Source: Terasakiispira papahanaumokuakeensis (GTDB lineage Bacteria; Pseudomonadota; Gammaproteobacteria; Pseudomonadales; Halomonadaceae). From it: DNA of 64,000 nt. Each line of letters begins with the position of its first letter. The first letter of the stretch is position 1. The notes beneath the pieces were generated by a model. The model was not told the origin of the DNA. It was given only the letters and a program-made list of their open reading frames with translations, and ran no database searches. This document shows, in pieces, positions 8,265 through 16,866 of the stretch. The translations under genes were made by a program, and so were the position numbers. The DNA lies in contig NZ_MDTQ01000001.1 of assembly GCF_001709345.1 (NCBI RefSeq), positions 3,148,769 to 3,212,768 of the forward strand. Reading direction: 5' to 3'.

Positions 8265-10352
8265 ATGTTCGTCCCTCAACGTCTTCCTTTAGCACTGGCC
8301 GTTGCCGCGCTCACAGGCAGTGCTTCCACCTGGGCCGCTGAAAGCACAGGAACAAGTACCGAATTGGCACCCGTGACGGTGACAGGGCAAGCGGCAACCA
8401 AAACCGTGACCCCCTTTATCACCACCCCACAGGCGACCTCGCAAATAGGGTATGAGCAATGGGAGCAACGCGGGGCCGACTCAGTGCAACGTGCTTTGAA
8501 CTACACGCCAGGGGTCTACACCAATCAAGTCGGCGCTTCCAACCGTTATGACTACATCGTATTAAGAGGCTTTTCAGACGGCAGCCTGAGCAATACCTTT
8601 CTGGATGGCCTCAAGCTGATGGGCGATACCAACAGCTATAGCTCATTGGTGATCGACCCTTGGTTCCTTGACAGCATTGAGGTGGTGAAAGGCCCCGCCT
8701 CAGTGTTGTATGGACGTGCCTCCCCCGGCGGAGTGGTGGCGCTCAATCGCAAGCGGCCTGAGTTCACGTCTAACCACCGTATTCGGTTGGGGATTGGGGA
8801 TCATGATCGCCGAGCCGCCGCATTCGATTTCACCGGCGCGGTGACTGACAATGTCGCTTTCAGACTCAGTGGCATGATGGAGAAGCAGGACACCCAGTTT
8901 GGTCCAGTTGAGGAAGAGCGTCGTGCTATCGCACCGTCACTCACTTGGGATATCAGCGCGGATACACGCCTCACGGTCATGGCCTACTTACAAGATGACC
9001 CGGAAGGAGGTTATCACTCAGGCATGCCGTATGAAGGCACAGTCACTGATCACGCAGGCCGCAAAATTGATCACACCTTTTTTGAAGGTGAAACCGATTA
9101 CGATCAATTTGAACGTGAGCAGCGCCTGTTCAGCTACGATCTAGAACATGATTTTAACGATCAATGGCGCCTGCGTCATACGCTGCGTTACCTCGAATCT
9201 GATGTCAAAATGGGCCAAGTCTATGGCTATGGCTGGGCTTCAGAGACTGACCTGAACCGTTACTATTCAGGCGGTGATGAAGAGATGAAAGCCTGGGCAA
9301 TCGATAACCAACTATTAGGGCAGTTTGATACCGGTCCTATCCAGCACCGAGTGCTGATCGGTTTGGACTATCAACAACGCCGTAATGATGTCATCTGGAC
9401 AGCCGGGAGCTTCCCGACCATCAATGCCTTTACCCCCCAGTATGGCGCTGATGCGGTGAGTATTGCGGTGAGTGCTGATCAAAGGCACAAGCTAGAACAA
9501 ACAGGGGTCTACTTACAGGACCAGCTGACCTGGAACCAATGGTCACTGACATTAGGCGGACGTTATGATTCAGTCGATATCACTAATACCAGTCATTTAC
9601 TGAATGATGAATCGACATTGGATGATACTCAGTTCAGTGGTCGAGCAGGGCTCTTGTATCGCTTCAATCCCAGCTGGTCAGCCTATGTCAGTTACTCAAC
9701 CGCTTTCACGCCGACCAGCTTTGTTGATGCCAACAATGACCTACTCGAACCGATGGAAGGCCGTCAGATCGAAACTGGCTTGAAGTTTCAACCCGAGCAC
9801 AGCTTAAGCCAGTACAGCATCGCCTTGTTTAAAATCAATCAGGAAAATGTCGCGACCAAGGAGCAGCCGACGGATGACTACCGCGCAGTCGGCGAAATTG
9901 AATCACAAGGGGTCGAGCTGGAAGCGAATACTCAGCTGACCGATCAATTAAGCCTACAGGCGAGTTACAGCTTTACTGACATTACCTATGCTAAAAGTGA
10001 TGATGGCAATCAGGGTAACCGTGCGATTTATGCCCCGCGTCATCAAGCTTCAGCCTGGGCTCACTATGCGTTTGATAACGGCTTACTTACTGGTTTAGAT
10101 GCCGGTGTGGGGGTACGTTACAGCGCCGATATTCCAACCGATCGGGCGAATACACATACATTGCCCCACTACACGCTGCTGGATGCCACACTGGGTTATG
10201 ACTTGAGTGCGCTGGGTCTCGACGGTTTATCCACACGCTTGAATGTCACCAACCTACTGGACAAAGAGTACATCGCCTCATGTAATTCACTGGAATATTG
10301 CTACTTTGGCGCTGAGCGGAGTGTCAAGGCTGATCTGACTTATCAGTTTTAA
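8265..10352 (+). CDS. TonB-dependent ferric siderophore receptor, FhuA/FoxA type
   Basis: About 695 residues from MFVPQRLPLALAV. This ATG is chosen because TGAGG precedes it and it gives a clean signal peptide ending SASTWA-A; a GTG at 8214 would add 17 residues. A TonB-box-like region (LAPVTVTG) is followed by the plug domain (about 50-160; GVYTNQVGASNRYDYIVLRG, IEVVKGPASVLYGRASPGG) and a 22-strand-type barrel ending in aromatic Phe. The C-terminal SCNSLEYCYFGAERSV, a Cys pair before FGAERSV, is characteristic of hydroxamate receptors of the FhuA/FoxA group. Predicted substrate: a ferric hydroxamate such as ferrichrome or ferrioxamine (inference). A Fur-like box lies upstream. Confidence 0.92.
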   Translation: MFVPQRLPLALAVAALTGSASTWAAESTGTSTELAPVTVTGQAATKTVTPFITTPQATSQIGYEQWEQRGADSVQRALNYTPGVYTNQVGASNRYDYIVLRGFSDGSLSNTFLDGLKLMGDTNSYSSLVIDPWFLDSIEVVKGPASVLYGRASPGGVVALNRKRPEFTSNHRIRLGIGDHDRRAAAFDFTGAVTDNVAFRLSGMMEKQDTQFGPVEEERRAIAPSLTWDISADTRLTVMAYLQDDPEGGYHSGMPYEGTVTDHAGRKIDHTFFEGETDYDQFEREQRLFSYDLEHDFNDQWRLRHTLRYLESDVKMGQVYGYGWASETDLNRYYSGGDEEMKAWAIDNQLLGQFDTGPIQHRVLIGLDYQQRRNDVIWTAGSFPTINAFTPQYGADAVSIAVSADQRHKLEQTGVYLQDQLTWNQWSLTLGGRYDSVDITNTSHLLNDESTLDDTQFSGRAGLLYRFNPSWSAYVSYSTAFTPTSFVDANNDLLEPMEGRQIETGLKFQPEHSLSQYSIALFKINQENVATKEQPTDDYRAVGEIESQGVELEANTQLTDQLSLQASYSFTDITYAKSDDGNQGNRAIYAPRHQASAWAHYAFDNGLLTGLDAGVGVRYSADIPTDRANTHTLPHYTLLDATLGYDLSALGLDGLSTRLNVTNLLDKEYIASCNSLEYCYFGAERSVKADLTYQF

Positions 10353-10417
10353 GCCCAGACACTCGACATACTGGATACCATGAGGCCTCGATACCTCGCA
10401 TCCTATTAAAATGATTC

Positions 10418-10454
10418 GCCCCTTTAGCTTCGGTCAACCCCATGCTAAAGGGGC
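10418..10454 (+). terminator. Terminator after FhuA-like receptor
   Basis: GCCCCTTTAGC and GCTAAAGGGGC form a perfect 11-bp stem with a 15-base loop, followed by TGTTTCT. It starts 66 bases after the receptor stop codon. Confidence 0.75.
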
Positions 10455-10653
10455 TGTTTCTATACACCCGACGCCAGATTTACCTCCGATACCTTCAATC
10501 CGGCCGCTACTTTTTACTACGCCTTTCAACTGGCCACTGTTCGTCTTCGCTTGCTCGCCTTACCCGCTTCGACTTGATCGAGCACCGACATCGATGCATA
10601 TCTCATCAAAAATTTTGATGTTGAACTGATAAAAACCACAACACTTTGAAAAT

Positions 10654-10672
10654 GATAATGATAAAAATTACT
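10654..10672. promoter_or_regulatory. Fur box upstream of second TonB receptor
   Basis: GATAATGATAAAAATTACT agrees with the first 11 bases of the Fur consensus GATAATGATAATCATTATC and partly with the rest. It lies about 90 bp before the receptor start, where a promoter is expected. Confidence 0.7.
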
Positions 10673-10762
10673 ATTAGCTGCGACTTTATCATGTCATCGT
10701 CAAACTACGCTGATGATCCCCACAGCGACCACGCACCATAACGCCCATTAAGAGCGCTTTTT

Positions 10763-12931
10763 ATGTTTTCAACTGCCATGTCAAAAACAGAAGAATCCAT
10801 AACGACAAGCCGACGTCGTTCATTCATCATTCCCTTACTGGCCGGTAGTAGTACCCTATTATCCTCTATGGCCATCGCCGCCGATCCTCAAACAACATCA
10901 GCGCATACCGATAGCTTGTCGCCGATGGTGATCACGGCCCTACGCAATGAAAGCGATGCCGACAAAACCCCTCGCCGCATCACCGTCATTGATCGCGCAC
11001 AGATTCAGCAACAATTAAGTATTTCTCAAGATCCTGGGCAGGTGCTGAGCCAGCTGATTCCCTCTTATTCACCTTCGCGCCAGAAGCTCTCTAATGCAGG
11101 CGAAACTTTTCGTGGCCGTGATCCGCTGTACATGATTGATGGTGTACCTCAGTCAAATCCGCTACGCGATAGTTCGCGGGATAGTTACACCATCGATCTC
11201 GATATGGTTGAACGGATTGAGGTCATTCACGGGGCCAGCGCTGAACATGGCCTTGGTGCCACAGGCGGCATCATCAATTTTGTCACGCGTCGCGCCGAAA
11301 ATGGCACTTTCAATCAACATGCGGGGGTGAGTGTTACAACCGATGACGGCGTCCACGGAGAAGGGCTAGGCCATAAGCTGAAATACCGGGCCAGTGGTCA
11401 GCAAGGCAGCTGGGATTACATGGCAGGCATCACGCGGCAACAGCGCGGCATCTTTTACGATGGCGACAATGAGCGCATTGGCCGCGCTTATCCCGGCGAG
11501 ATCCAGGATTCCACCAGTTATGATGTGATGGGCCGATTAGGCTACTGGTTAGATGAGAACCAAAACATCGAATTATTCGTCAACCGGTTTGAGCTAGAAG
11601 GTGATGGCGATTATATCGCGGTCAGTGGCGATCGAGACGCGGGTATCCCGACCACCGCCGTCAAAGGCGATGACCTGGGAGAACCCAGCTATAATCGAGT
11701 CACGACAGCACGTCTGTCTTACCGGCACGACCAATGGTATGGCAACCAAGTGAAGGCACAGATCTATCAACAACGCTTTCGGGCCCGCTTTGGCACCACC
11801 ACCTCTTTCCCTTATTTTGATCAAAATGGCACCACTCATTATGACCAAACGCGCAACGAGTCCGATAAAGTCGGCGCCAAGTTCTCGCTGACGCGCGCCG
11901 GGCTGTGGGAGAATCGATTAACCCTGACGACCGGCCTGGACCTGCTACAAGATGAAACCCAACAGGTGCTGGATCATACGGAACGTCAGTATGTCCCAGA
12001 AACGACGTACCAGAATGGTGCCGTCTTTCTGCAGGGAAGCCTGGAAGCCACGGAGAGCTTGACCCTACAAGCCGGGGTGCGTCACGAACGGGCTAAGCTT
12101 GACGTGGACACTTACGCCACCATTGATCGCAGCAATGTTCGCCAGGACAAGGTGACCGTGCAGGGCGGTGAACCCGACTTTGATGAAACCCTCTACAACG
12201 CAGGCTTGGTTTATCAAATCACCGGTTGGGCACAAGCTTACGCTAACTATTCTGAAGGGTTTGGCATGCCTGATGTCGGCCGAGTACTGCGTGGTATCAG
12301 CGCCACAGGTCAGGATGTCGACAATTTGCTTCAACTTAAACCGATCGTCACGGATAACCGGGAAGTCGGGATGCGCTTTAATTGGACCGATTACAACCTG
12401 GAAGTCAGCTACTACGAATCCGATTCGGATTATGGCCAGCGTTTATCCGAGGTCAACGGTACTTGGATTGCCAATCGAGAAAAAACGGAAATTAAAGGGA
12501 TTGAGATCACAGGTGAAGCCAAGCTCAATGATGATCACCAATTCCAGGCCAGTTACACCCATTCGGAAGGGAAGTCAGACACGGATGGCAACGGCCGTGT
12601 CGATACCGATCTGACCGGCATCAATATTGCGCCAGACACGATCAAACTCGGTTGGGATGCCCGCTGGAGCCGTCATCTAACTAGCCGACTGCAATATACC
12701 CACTACCTGGACCGCGATATTGAGCAAGATAACCTGGACTTTGACGGCTTTGGCCTGATGGATGCTTCCCTGGCCTATCAACTGCCGAAAGGCCAAGTCA
12801 CCCTTGGGGTCGAGAACCTGCTCGATAAACGCTACATCACTTATTACTCTCAAGCCGCTCGCGTCAGTGATGACTATTACTTTACCGGTCGCGGTCGAAC
12901 TTGGACGGTCGGTTATCAGTTAGATTTCTAA
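10763..12931 (+). CDS. TonB-dependent receptor for an iron chelate
   Basis: 722 residues; ATG at 10763, with a second ATG 15 bases on as an alternative. The signal peptide is long (basic SRRRSFI, hydrophobic core, SSMAIAA). Plug domain about 55-185 (VITALRNESDADKTPRRITV, FRGRDPLYMIDGVPQSNP, IEVIHGASAEHGLGATGGI), then a barrel ending in YFTGRGRTWTVGYQLDF. Plug and C-terminus resemble the IutA/RhtA branch more than FhuA, but the substrate cannot be named. It faces the FecD-like permease gene tail to tail and has its own Fur box, so it probably supplies the FecBCDE-like importer. Confidence 0.9.
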   Translation: MFSTAMSKTEESITTSRRRSFIIPLLAGSSTLLSSMAIAADPQTTSAHTDSLSPMVITALRNESDADKTPRRITVIDRAQIQQQLSISQDPGQVLSQLIPSYSPSRQKLSNAGETFRGRDPLYMIDGVPQSNPLRDSSRDSYTIDLDMVERIEVIHGASAEHGLGATGGIINFVTRRAENGTFNQHAGVSVTTDDGVHGEGLGHKLKYRASGQQGSWDYMAGITRQQRGIFYDGDNERIGRAYPGEIQDSTSYDVMGRLGYWLDENQNIELFVNRFELEGDGDYIAVSGDRDAGIPTTAVKGDDLGEPSYNRVTTARLSYRHDQWYGNQVKAQIYQQRFRARFGTTTSFPYFDQNGTTHYDQTRNESDKVGAKFSLTRAGLWENRLTLTTGLDLLQDETQQVLDHTERQYVPETTYQNGAVFLQGSLEATESLTLQAGVRHERAKLDVDTYATIDRSNVRQDKVTVQGGEPDFDETLYNAGLVYQITGWAQAYANYSEGFGMPDVGRVLRGISATGQDVDNLLQLKPIVTDNREVGMRFNWTDYNLEVSYYESDSDYGQRLSEVNGTWIANREKTEIKGIEITGEAKLNDDHQFQASYTHSEGKSDTDGNGRVDTDLTGINIAPDTIKLGWDARWSRHLTSRLQYTHYLDRDIEQDNLDFDGFGLMDASLAYQLPKGQVTLGVENLLDKRYITYYSQAARVSDDYYFTGRGRTWTVGYQLDF

Positions 12932-12937
12932 CCGCTT

Positions 12938-12979
12938 GGGTGAGTTGTGGCGGCAAACAATATTCGCCCCAACTCACCC
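12938..12979. terminator. Bidirectional terminator between convergent genes
   Basis: Two 15-base arms (12938-12952 and 12965-12979) pair at 14 of 15 positions around a 12-base loop. The right arm overlaps the last codons of the convergent permease gene. No long T-tract on either side. Confidence 0.6.
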
Positions 12980-13948
12980 GGTTCGCCGCTGGCGATAGAG
13001 CAGGTAAACAAAACAAGGAGCCCCCACAGCGGCGACAAAAATACCGGCGGGCAGATCTTGAGGCAAAAACATGACGCGCCCGATGGTATCGGCCAATAAG
13101 ACCATTTCAGCACCAATCAACACGGTCGCAGTGGCTTGCCAGGCAAAGCCCGCACGCACACAACGTCGAGCGATATGAGGCGCAATCAATCCGACAAAGC
13201 TCAGCCCACCCGCATAAGCCACCGCTGAGCCGGCCAACATGGCACTGGTCAGCAAAAGTCCGAGACGACACTGACGCACTGCCGCCCCGAGCCCTTGAGC
13301 GGTCATCTCACCCAGCTGCATGACATCCAAGTGGGCCGCCATGAGCCAAGCCATCACCAAGCCCAATACAGTCCAAGGGAGCATTCCCCACACATCCACC
13401 ATTTCAGCCGCATACAAGCTTCCCATCAGCCAAACATAAGCCTGTAGAGAAGACGTTTCTGAGCTCATCACCATTAACAAGGTCGTGATCGCCTGGGCGG
13501 CTGCCGCCAAGCCAATACCGATCAACACCAAGCGACCTGATGCCAGCTGAGTCGGCCCAGCCAACAGAGACAACAAGACCGTGGTCAGACCCGCACCCAA
13601 CATCGACAGCAATGGGATATAAGCGCTCCAAGCACTGTTCAACAAAGTTAAAGCCATCACCGCCATCACCGCACCACCGCCGGTCACACCGATCACATCA
13701 GGCGACGCCAACGGATTACGCAGTAATGCCTGCAGCATTAACCCGGCCAATCCCAATGCCCCGCCCGTTAATATCGCCAAGGCGATACGAGGGACACGCA
13801 CTTGGGTCAAAATAAACTGGAGGCGCTCATCCCCATGCCCTATCAGAACAGCCCAGAGTTGAGGCAGAGAAGTCGAATGACTCCCCGCAGCCAGCGCGAT
13901 CAGCACGCTCAGCAATAACACACCGATCAGGCCCAGAACACCTCTCAT
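12974..13948 (-). CDS. Iron-siderophore ABC permease, FecD-like
   Basis: 324 residues from MRGVLGLIG, placed by the ATGA overlap with the preceding permease gene. FecCD family, normally 320-350 residues with about 10 transmembrane helices. Family motifs: RVPRIALAILTGGALGLAGLMLQ, NPLASPDVIGVTGG, and LSFVGLIAPHIAR, the loop that contacts the ATPase. It forms the inner-membrane channel with the FecC-like partner immediately upstream. Because the two are coupled, a heterodimer is likely. Last gene of the FecB-C-D-like operon; its stop lies inside the shared bidirectional terminator. Confidence 0.9.
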   Translation of the reverse strand: MRGVLGLIGVLLLSVLIALAAGSHSTSLPQLWAVLIGHGDERLQFILTQVRVPRIALAILTGGALGLAGLMLQALLRNPLASPDVIGVTGGGAVMAVMALTLLNSAWSAYIPLLSMLGAGLTTVLLSLLAGPTQLASGRLVLIGIGLAAAAQAITTLLMVMSSETSSLQAYVWLMGSLYAAEMVDVWGMLPWTVLGLVMAWLMAAHLDVMQLGEMTAQGLGAAVRQCRLGLLLTSAMLAGSAVAYAGGLSFVGLIAPHIARRCVRAGFAWQATATVLIGAEMVLLADTIGRVMFLPQDLPAGIFVAAVGAPCFVYLLYRQRRTG

Positions 13949-14943
13949 GAGCGGCCTCCCCGTCGGGCCAGCATAATAAAGAAAGGCACACCGACCAGTG
14001 CGGTCATAATGCCGACGGGAATGTCCTGAGGCGGAATCACCAAACGCGCTAACGTATCCGCCAGCACTAATAGAGCGGCCCCCAATAGGGCGGACATCGG
14101 TAACACCCACCGATGATCCTGACCAAATAAGAGCCGTGTGAGGTGAGGGACAACTAAACCCACAAAACCGATCAACCCCGCCATCGCCACCGCGCTACCG
14201 GCTAACGCCACAACCAAAGTACTTAACCCCAAACGCAAACGCACAGGGGATTGCCCCAACCCTTGAATCACCGCATCATCCAATCCCAAAATATTAAGCC
14301 AGCGCCAGCTCAGCATCGACAGCAACAAAGCCCCGCCCCACCAAGGCCATAGCGGTATCATGACACCTATATCACGACCAGCGACAGAACCTGCCAGCCA
14401 GAACAGCAATTGATCCAGCCGCCCCTGATCCATGACCAGCAGCGCCTGACTAAAAGCCACAAACAATGCGGAAACCGCAACACCCGCCAAGACAATACTT
14501 AATTGACGTGTATCGCGTTGTTGACCCGCAAGCCACTGAACCAGCAGAGCCGCCATTGCGGCACCTAAAAATGAGGCCCAAACCATACTCTGAGCAGACT
14601 GCACCCAGCCAAGAACACCAGCGACCACCAGCGCGAACATGGCCCCAGCATTAATCCCCAGAAGGCCGGGCGAAGCCAAGGGGTTACGTGTCATGGCTTG
14701 CATTAACACTCCCGCCACCGCCAATGCAGACCCGACGCCCATCGCCATCAACGTTCGCGGTAAACGTTCACTGCGTACAATCAATTGAGGAATCGCACCG
14801 GGCTCAGGCGCCCAGAGTGCCAGCCACACTTGATCAACAGAAACAGCCAAAGCCCCGAAGGATAAGCTGGCCATCGCAGCCATTACGAAGACCCCGGCCA
14901 CCGCACAAGCCATCAAGGCCCGAGGAGAATCAATGGGCCTCAT
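13945..14943 (-). CDS. Iron-siderophore ABC permease, FecC-like
   Basis: 332 residues from MRPIDSPRALMACAV; start chosen for GGGGAG about 6 bases upstream, overlapping the binding-protein gene by 14 bp. FecCD family membrane protein: RSERLPRTLMAMGVGSALAV, MQAMTRNPLASPGLLGINAG, GLIGFVGLVVPHLTRL. With the FecD-like protein it should make the heterodimeric permease that receives ferric siderophore from the periplasmic binding protein. The closely matching gene pair suggests an old duplication, in contrast to the fused permease of the second system at 24-26 kb. Confidence 0.9.
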   Translation of the reverse strand: MRPIDSPRALMACAVAGVFVMAAMASLSFGALAVSVDQVWLALWAPEPGAIPQLIVRSERLPRTLMAMGVGSALAVAGVLMQAMTRNPLASPGLLGINAGAMFALVVAGVLGWVQSAQSMVWASFLGAAMAALLVQWLAGQQRDTRQLSIVLAGVAVSALFVAFSQALLVMDQGRLDQLLFWLAGSVAGRDIGVMIPLWPWWGGALLLSMLSWRWLNILGLDDAVIQGLGQSPVRLRLGLSTLVVALAGSAVAMAGLIGFVGLVVPHLTRLLFGQDHRWVLPMSALLGAALLVLADTLARLVIPPQDIPVGIMTALVGVPFFIMLARRGGRS

Positions 14944-15928
14944 GAACGCTCCCCTCAACAGCATAAGGGCAGGCTTCGAACGCGGGCTGATCTAGCCCAT
15001 AAAGCCGGTATAAATCGGTCATCACCTGTTCGGCGGCTAACCAACCGCCTCCCAAACTCCAAGCCACTCGATCAACCGGCCAGACCGCCTGACGACGCAC
15101 GGCAGTCAATTGCTGCCAAAGCGGGTGCTCTCGCCAACGCTGATAGGTTTGACGCACCTGCGGGTTTTGCTTATCCATAAAAAGGAAAATTACATCCGCT
15201 TCTAATGCAGGAATCGCTTCTCGGCTGGTCAACTTAATGCCCCAGCGTTCCCCTTCATCGGCGGCCGGGCGGCGAAACCCAACCTCGTCAAGAATAGCGC
15301 CAGCAAAACCATGGTAATAAAGCCGGACATGGTCCTGACGGATATTGACCACCGCCACTCGTGGCGGCCAAGCATCACCGAGGGTGCGCTTAAGTTGAGC
15401 CCGAAGATCCGCCACCTGATGATCCCACTGACACAACATGTGTTGGGCCTTCTTTTGCTGTCCGGTGGCACGCGCGACGGCTTGCAAGGTCGCTTTAAAG
15501 TCATACACATCAGCCACTGACTGTACGGGGGCAATGTCACCTAAAAGCCCCATGATCTGGGTGTGTCGAAAAGACGTTGCGATAATGTGATCGGGTTGCA
15601 ACCAGGCAATCTCTTCCAGGTTGGGTTGGGTTTCTAACCCTAACCAATGTACCGGGGGCGCCCCTTTTAGGGCTTCGATTCGATCTCCCCAATAGGGATA
15701 AAGAGGCGGGTTCTCCCATGCCACCACCGATCCGACAGGCACCACACCTAAAGCCAACGCCGAATCCGTTGCGCCTTGGAATAAAGTTACGATTCGTGGA
15801 AAAGCCGCAGTTTGCGCAGGGGCCGCTTCAAGACTGCGGCCCCATGCCGCCAAAAACAGTATCCCCATCAATAGACACCAGCAGATCCTTGGCCGACGTT
15901 TATACGGCTCAATCACAGCAATCACCAT
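14930..15928 (-). CDS. Periplasmic iron-siderophore binding protein, FecB/FhuD family
   Basis: About 332 residues from MVIAVIEPYKRRPRICW; an in-frame TTG at 15976 would extend it by 16, and neither start has a strong ribosome binding site. A signal sequence (ICWCLLMGILFLAAWGRSLEA) leads into a class III binding fold: FPRIVTLFQGATDSALALGV near the N-terminus and EIAWLQPDHIIATSF, the usual LKPDLVI-type strand. It should deliver ferric chelates to the FecC/FecD-like permease encoded by the next two overlapping genes. The ATPase is divergent, about 130 bp away, sharing a promoter region with a weak Fur-like box. Confidence 0.87.
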   Translation of the reverse strand: MVIAVIEPYKRRPRICWCLLMGILFLAAWGRSLEAAPAQTAAFPRIVTLFQGATDSALALGVVPVGSVVAWENPPLYPYWGDRIEALKGAPPVHWLGLETQPNLEEIAWLQPDHIIATSFRHTQIMGLLGDIAPVQSVADVYDFKATLQAVARATGQQKKAQHMLCQWDHQVADLRAQLKRTLGDAWPPRVAVVNIRQDHVRLYYHGFAGAILDEVGFRRPAADEGERWGIKLTSREAIPALEADVIFLFMDKQNPQVRQTYQRWREHPLWQQLTAVRRQAVWPVDRVAWSLGGGWLAAEQVMTDLYRLYGLDQPAFEACPYAVEGSVHEAH

Positions 15929-16013
15929 CGCCTGAATAGACACAAGGGCGGGACAATGACACACTCTCAATCTCAATCACAACCCAATCTCAATTACGAA
16001 TACAAACAAAGTT

Positions 16014-16032
16014 GTTAACTATAATCATTCAT
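16014..16032. promoter_or_regulatory. Weak Fur-like box in divergent fecB/fecE-like promoter
   Basis: GTTAACTATAATCATTCAT matches the 19-base Fur consensus at 13 positions, including an unbroken ATAATCATT. It sits between the divergent binding-protein and ATPase genes, so one site could serve both. Confidence 0.4.
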
Positions 16033-16059
16033 CTTTAAATTCAATAGAGTGACCTCACT

Positions 16060-16866
16060 GTGACCGCAGCACCGCGCCTGGTCGGCCAACAATTGGTGGT
16101 CGGCTACGAAGACCGACACATTCTGAATGGCATTGACCTTGAAGTGGCCCCTCAACAAGTCACCGCATTACTCGGACCTAACGGCTGCGGTAAATCAACC
16201 TTGTTAAAAACGCTGGCACGCACGCTAACACCGATGCAAGGGCAAGTGGTCTTGGATGGTGAAGCCATCAGTCATCAGTCCACTCGAAGTATTGCCCAAC
16301 GCTTGGGGATTTTGCCGCAAAGCCCAACCGCCCCAGCAGGGCTGACGGTTAAGGAACTCGTTGCACTGGGACGGTTCCCTCACCGGCGCTTATGGCGCCA
16401 TAATAGCCAGGCAGATCAAGCGGCCATTGATGAAGCGATGGCGATTACCCATGTGGATAGTCTCGCGGAGCGGAGCGTCGATACACTGTCTGGCGGCCAA
16501 CGCCAGCGTTGCTGGATTGCCATGGTTCTGGCTCAACAAACCGACTTGGTACTTCTGGATGAGCCTACGACCTACCTAGATCTCAAAGTACAAGTCGATT
16601 TATTGTCGTTACTGACACAGCTGGCCCATGAGCAAAACCGCACGCTTTTAGTGGTCTTGCATGACTTGAACCTCGCCGCGGCCTATGCGGATCGACTGGT
16701 CATGATGCGCGATGGACAAATTCTACAACAAGGCACCCCGCAACAAGTCTTCACCGCCGACAACCTACGGCAAGTCTTCGACCTGGAAGCCCGCATCATT
16801 CACGACCCGCTCTCAGGCACCCCCATCTGTGTGCCTCAACCAATCGGCACGGATCCGCGGGGATAA
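16060..16866 (+). CDS. Iron-siderophore ABC ATPase, FecE/FhuC-like
   Basis: 268 residues from a GTG start. Walker A GPNGCGKSTLL (about 47-57), Q-loop LGILPQSP, signature LSGGQRQRCWIAMVLAQQ, Walker B LVLLDEPTTYLDL, and switch His in VVLHDLNLAAAYAD. This is the FhuC/FecE subfamily that energises siderophore import at the inner membrane. It is divergent from the FecB-C-D-like operon and is its likely ATPase. The last 31 bp overlap the convergent KtrB-like gene tail to tail, which leaves no room for a separate terminator. Confidence 0.9.
   Translation: MTAAPRLVGQQLVVGYEDRHILNGIDLEVAPQQVTALLGPNGCGKSTLLKTLARTLTPMQGQVVLDGEAISHQSTRSIAQRLGILPQSPTAPAGLTVKELVALGRFPHRRLWRHNSQADQAAIDEAMAITHVDSLAERSVDTLSGGQRQRCWIAMVLAQQTDLVLLDEPTTYLDLKVQVDLLSLLTQLAHEQNRTLLVVLHDLNLAAAYADRLVMMRDGQILQQGTPQQVFTADNLRQVFDLEARIIHDPLSGTPICVPQPIGTDPRG

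Larger units (their letters stand above)
10353..10762. other. Intergenic region with terminator and Fur box
   Basis: 410 bp between two receptor genes. It contains a rho-independent-type terminator near the start, a Fur box near the end, and no credible gene; a 72-codon frame across it is Pro-rich, runs through the terminator hairpin and has no ribosome binding site. Confidence 0.7.

Noticed and set aside
10411-10629. 72-codon open frame in the receptor-receptor gap
   Set aside because: It reads through the terminator hairpin, is Pro-rich, and has no ribosome binding site.
12928-13116. Open frame antisense to the permease end
   Set aside because: It spans the bidirectional terminator and the FecD-like gene's last codons in another frame; no start signal.
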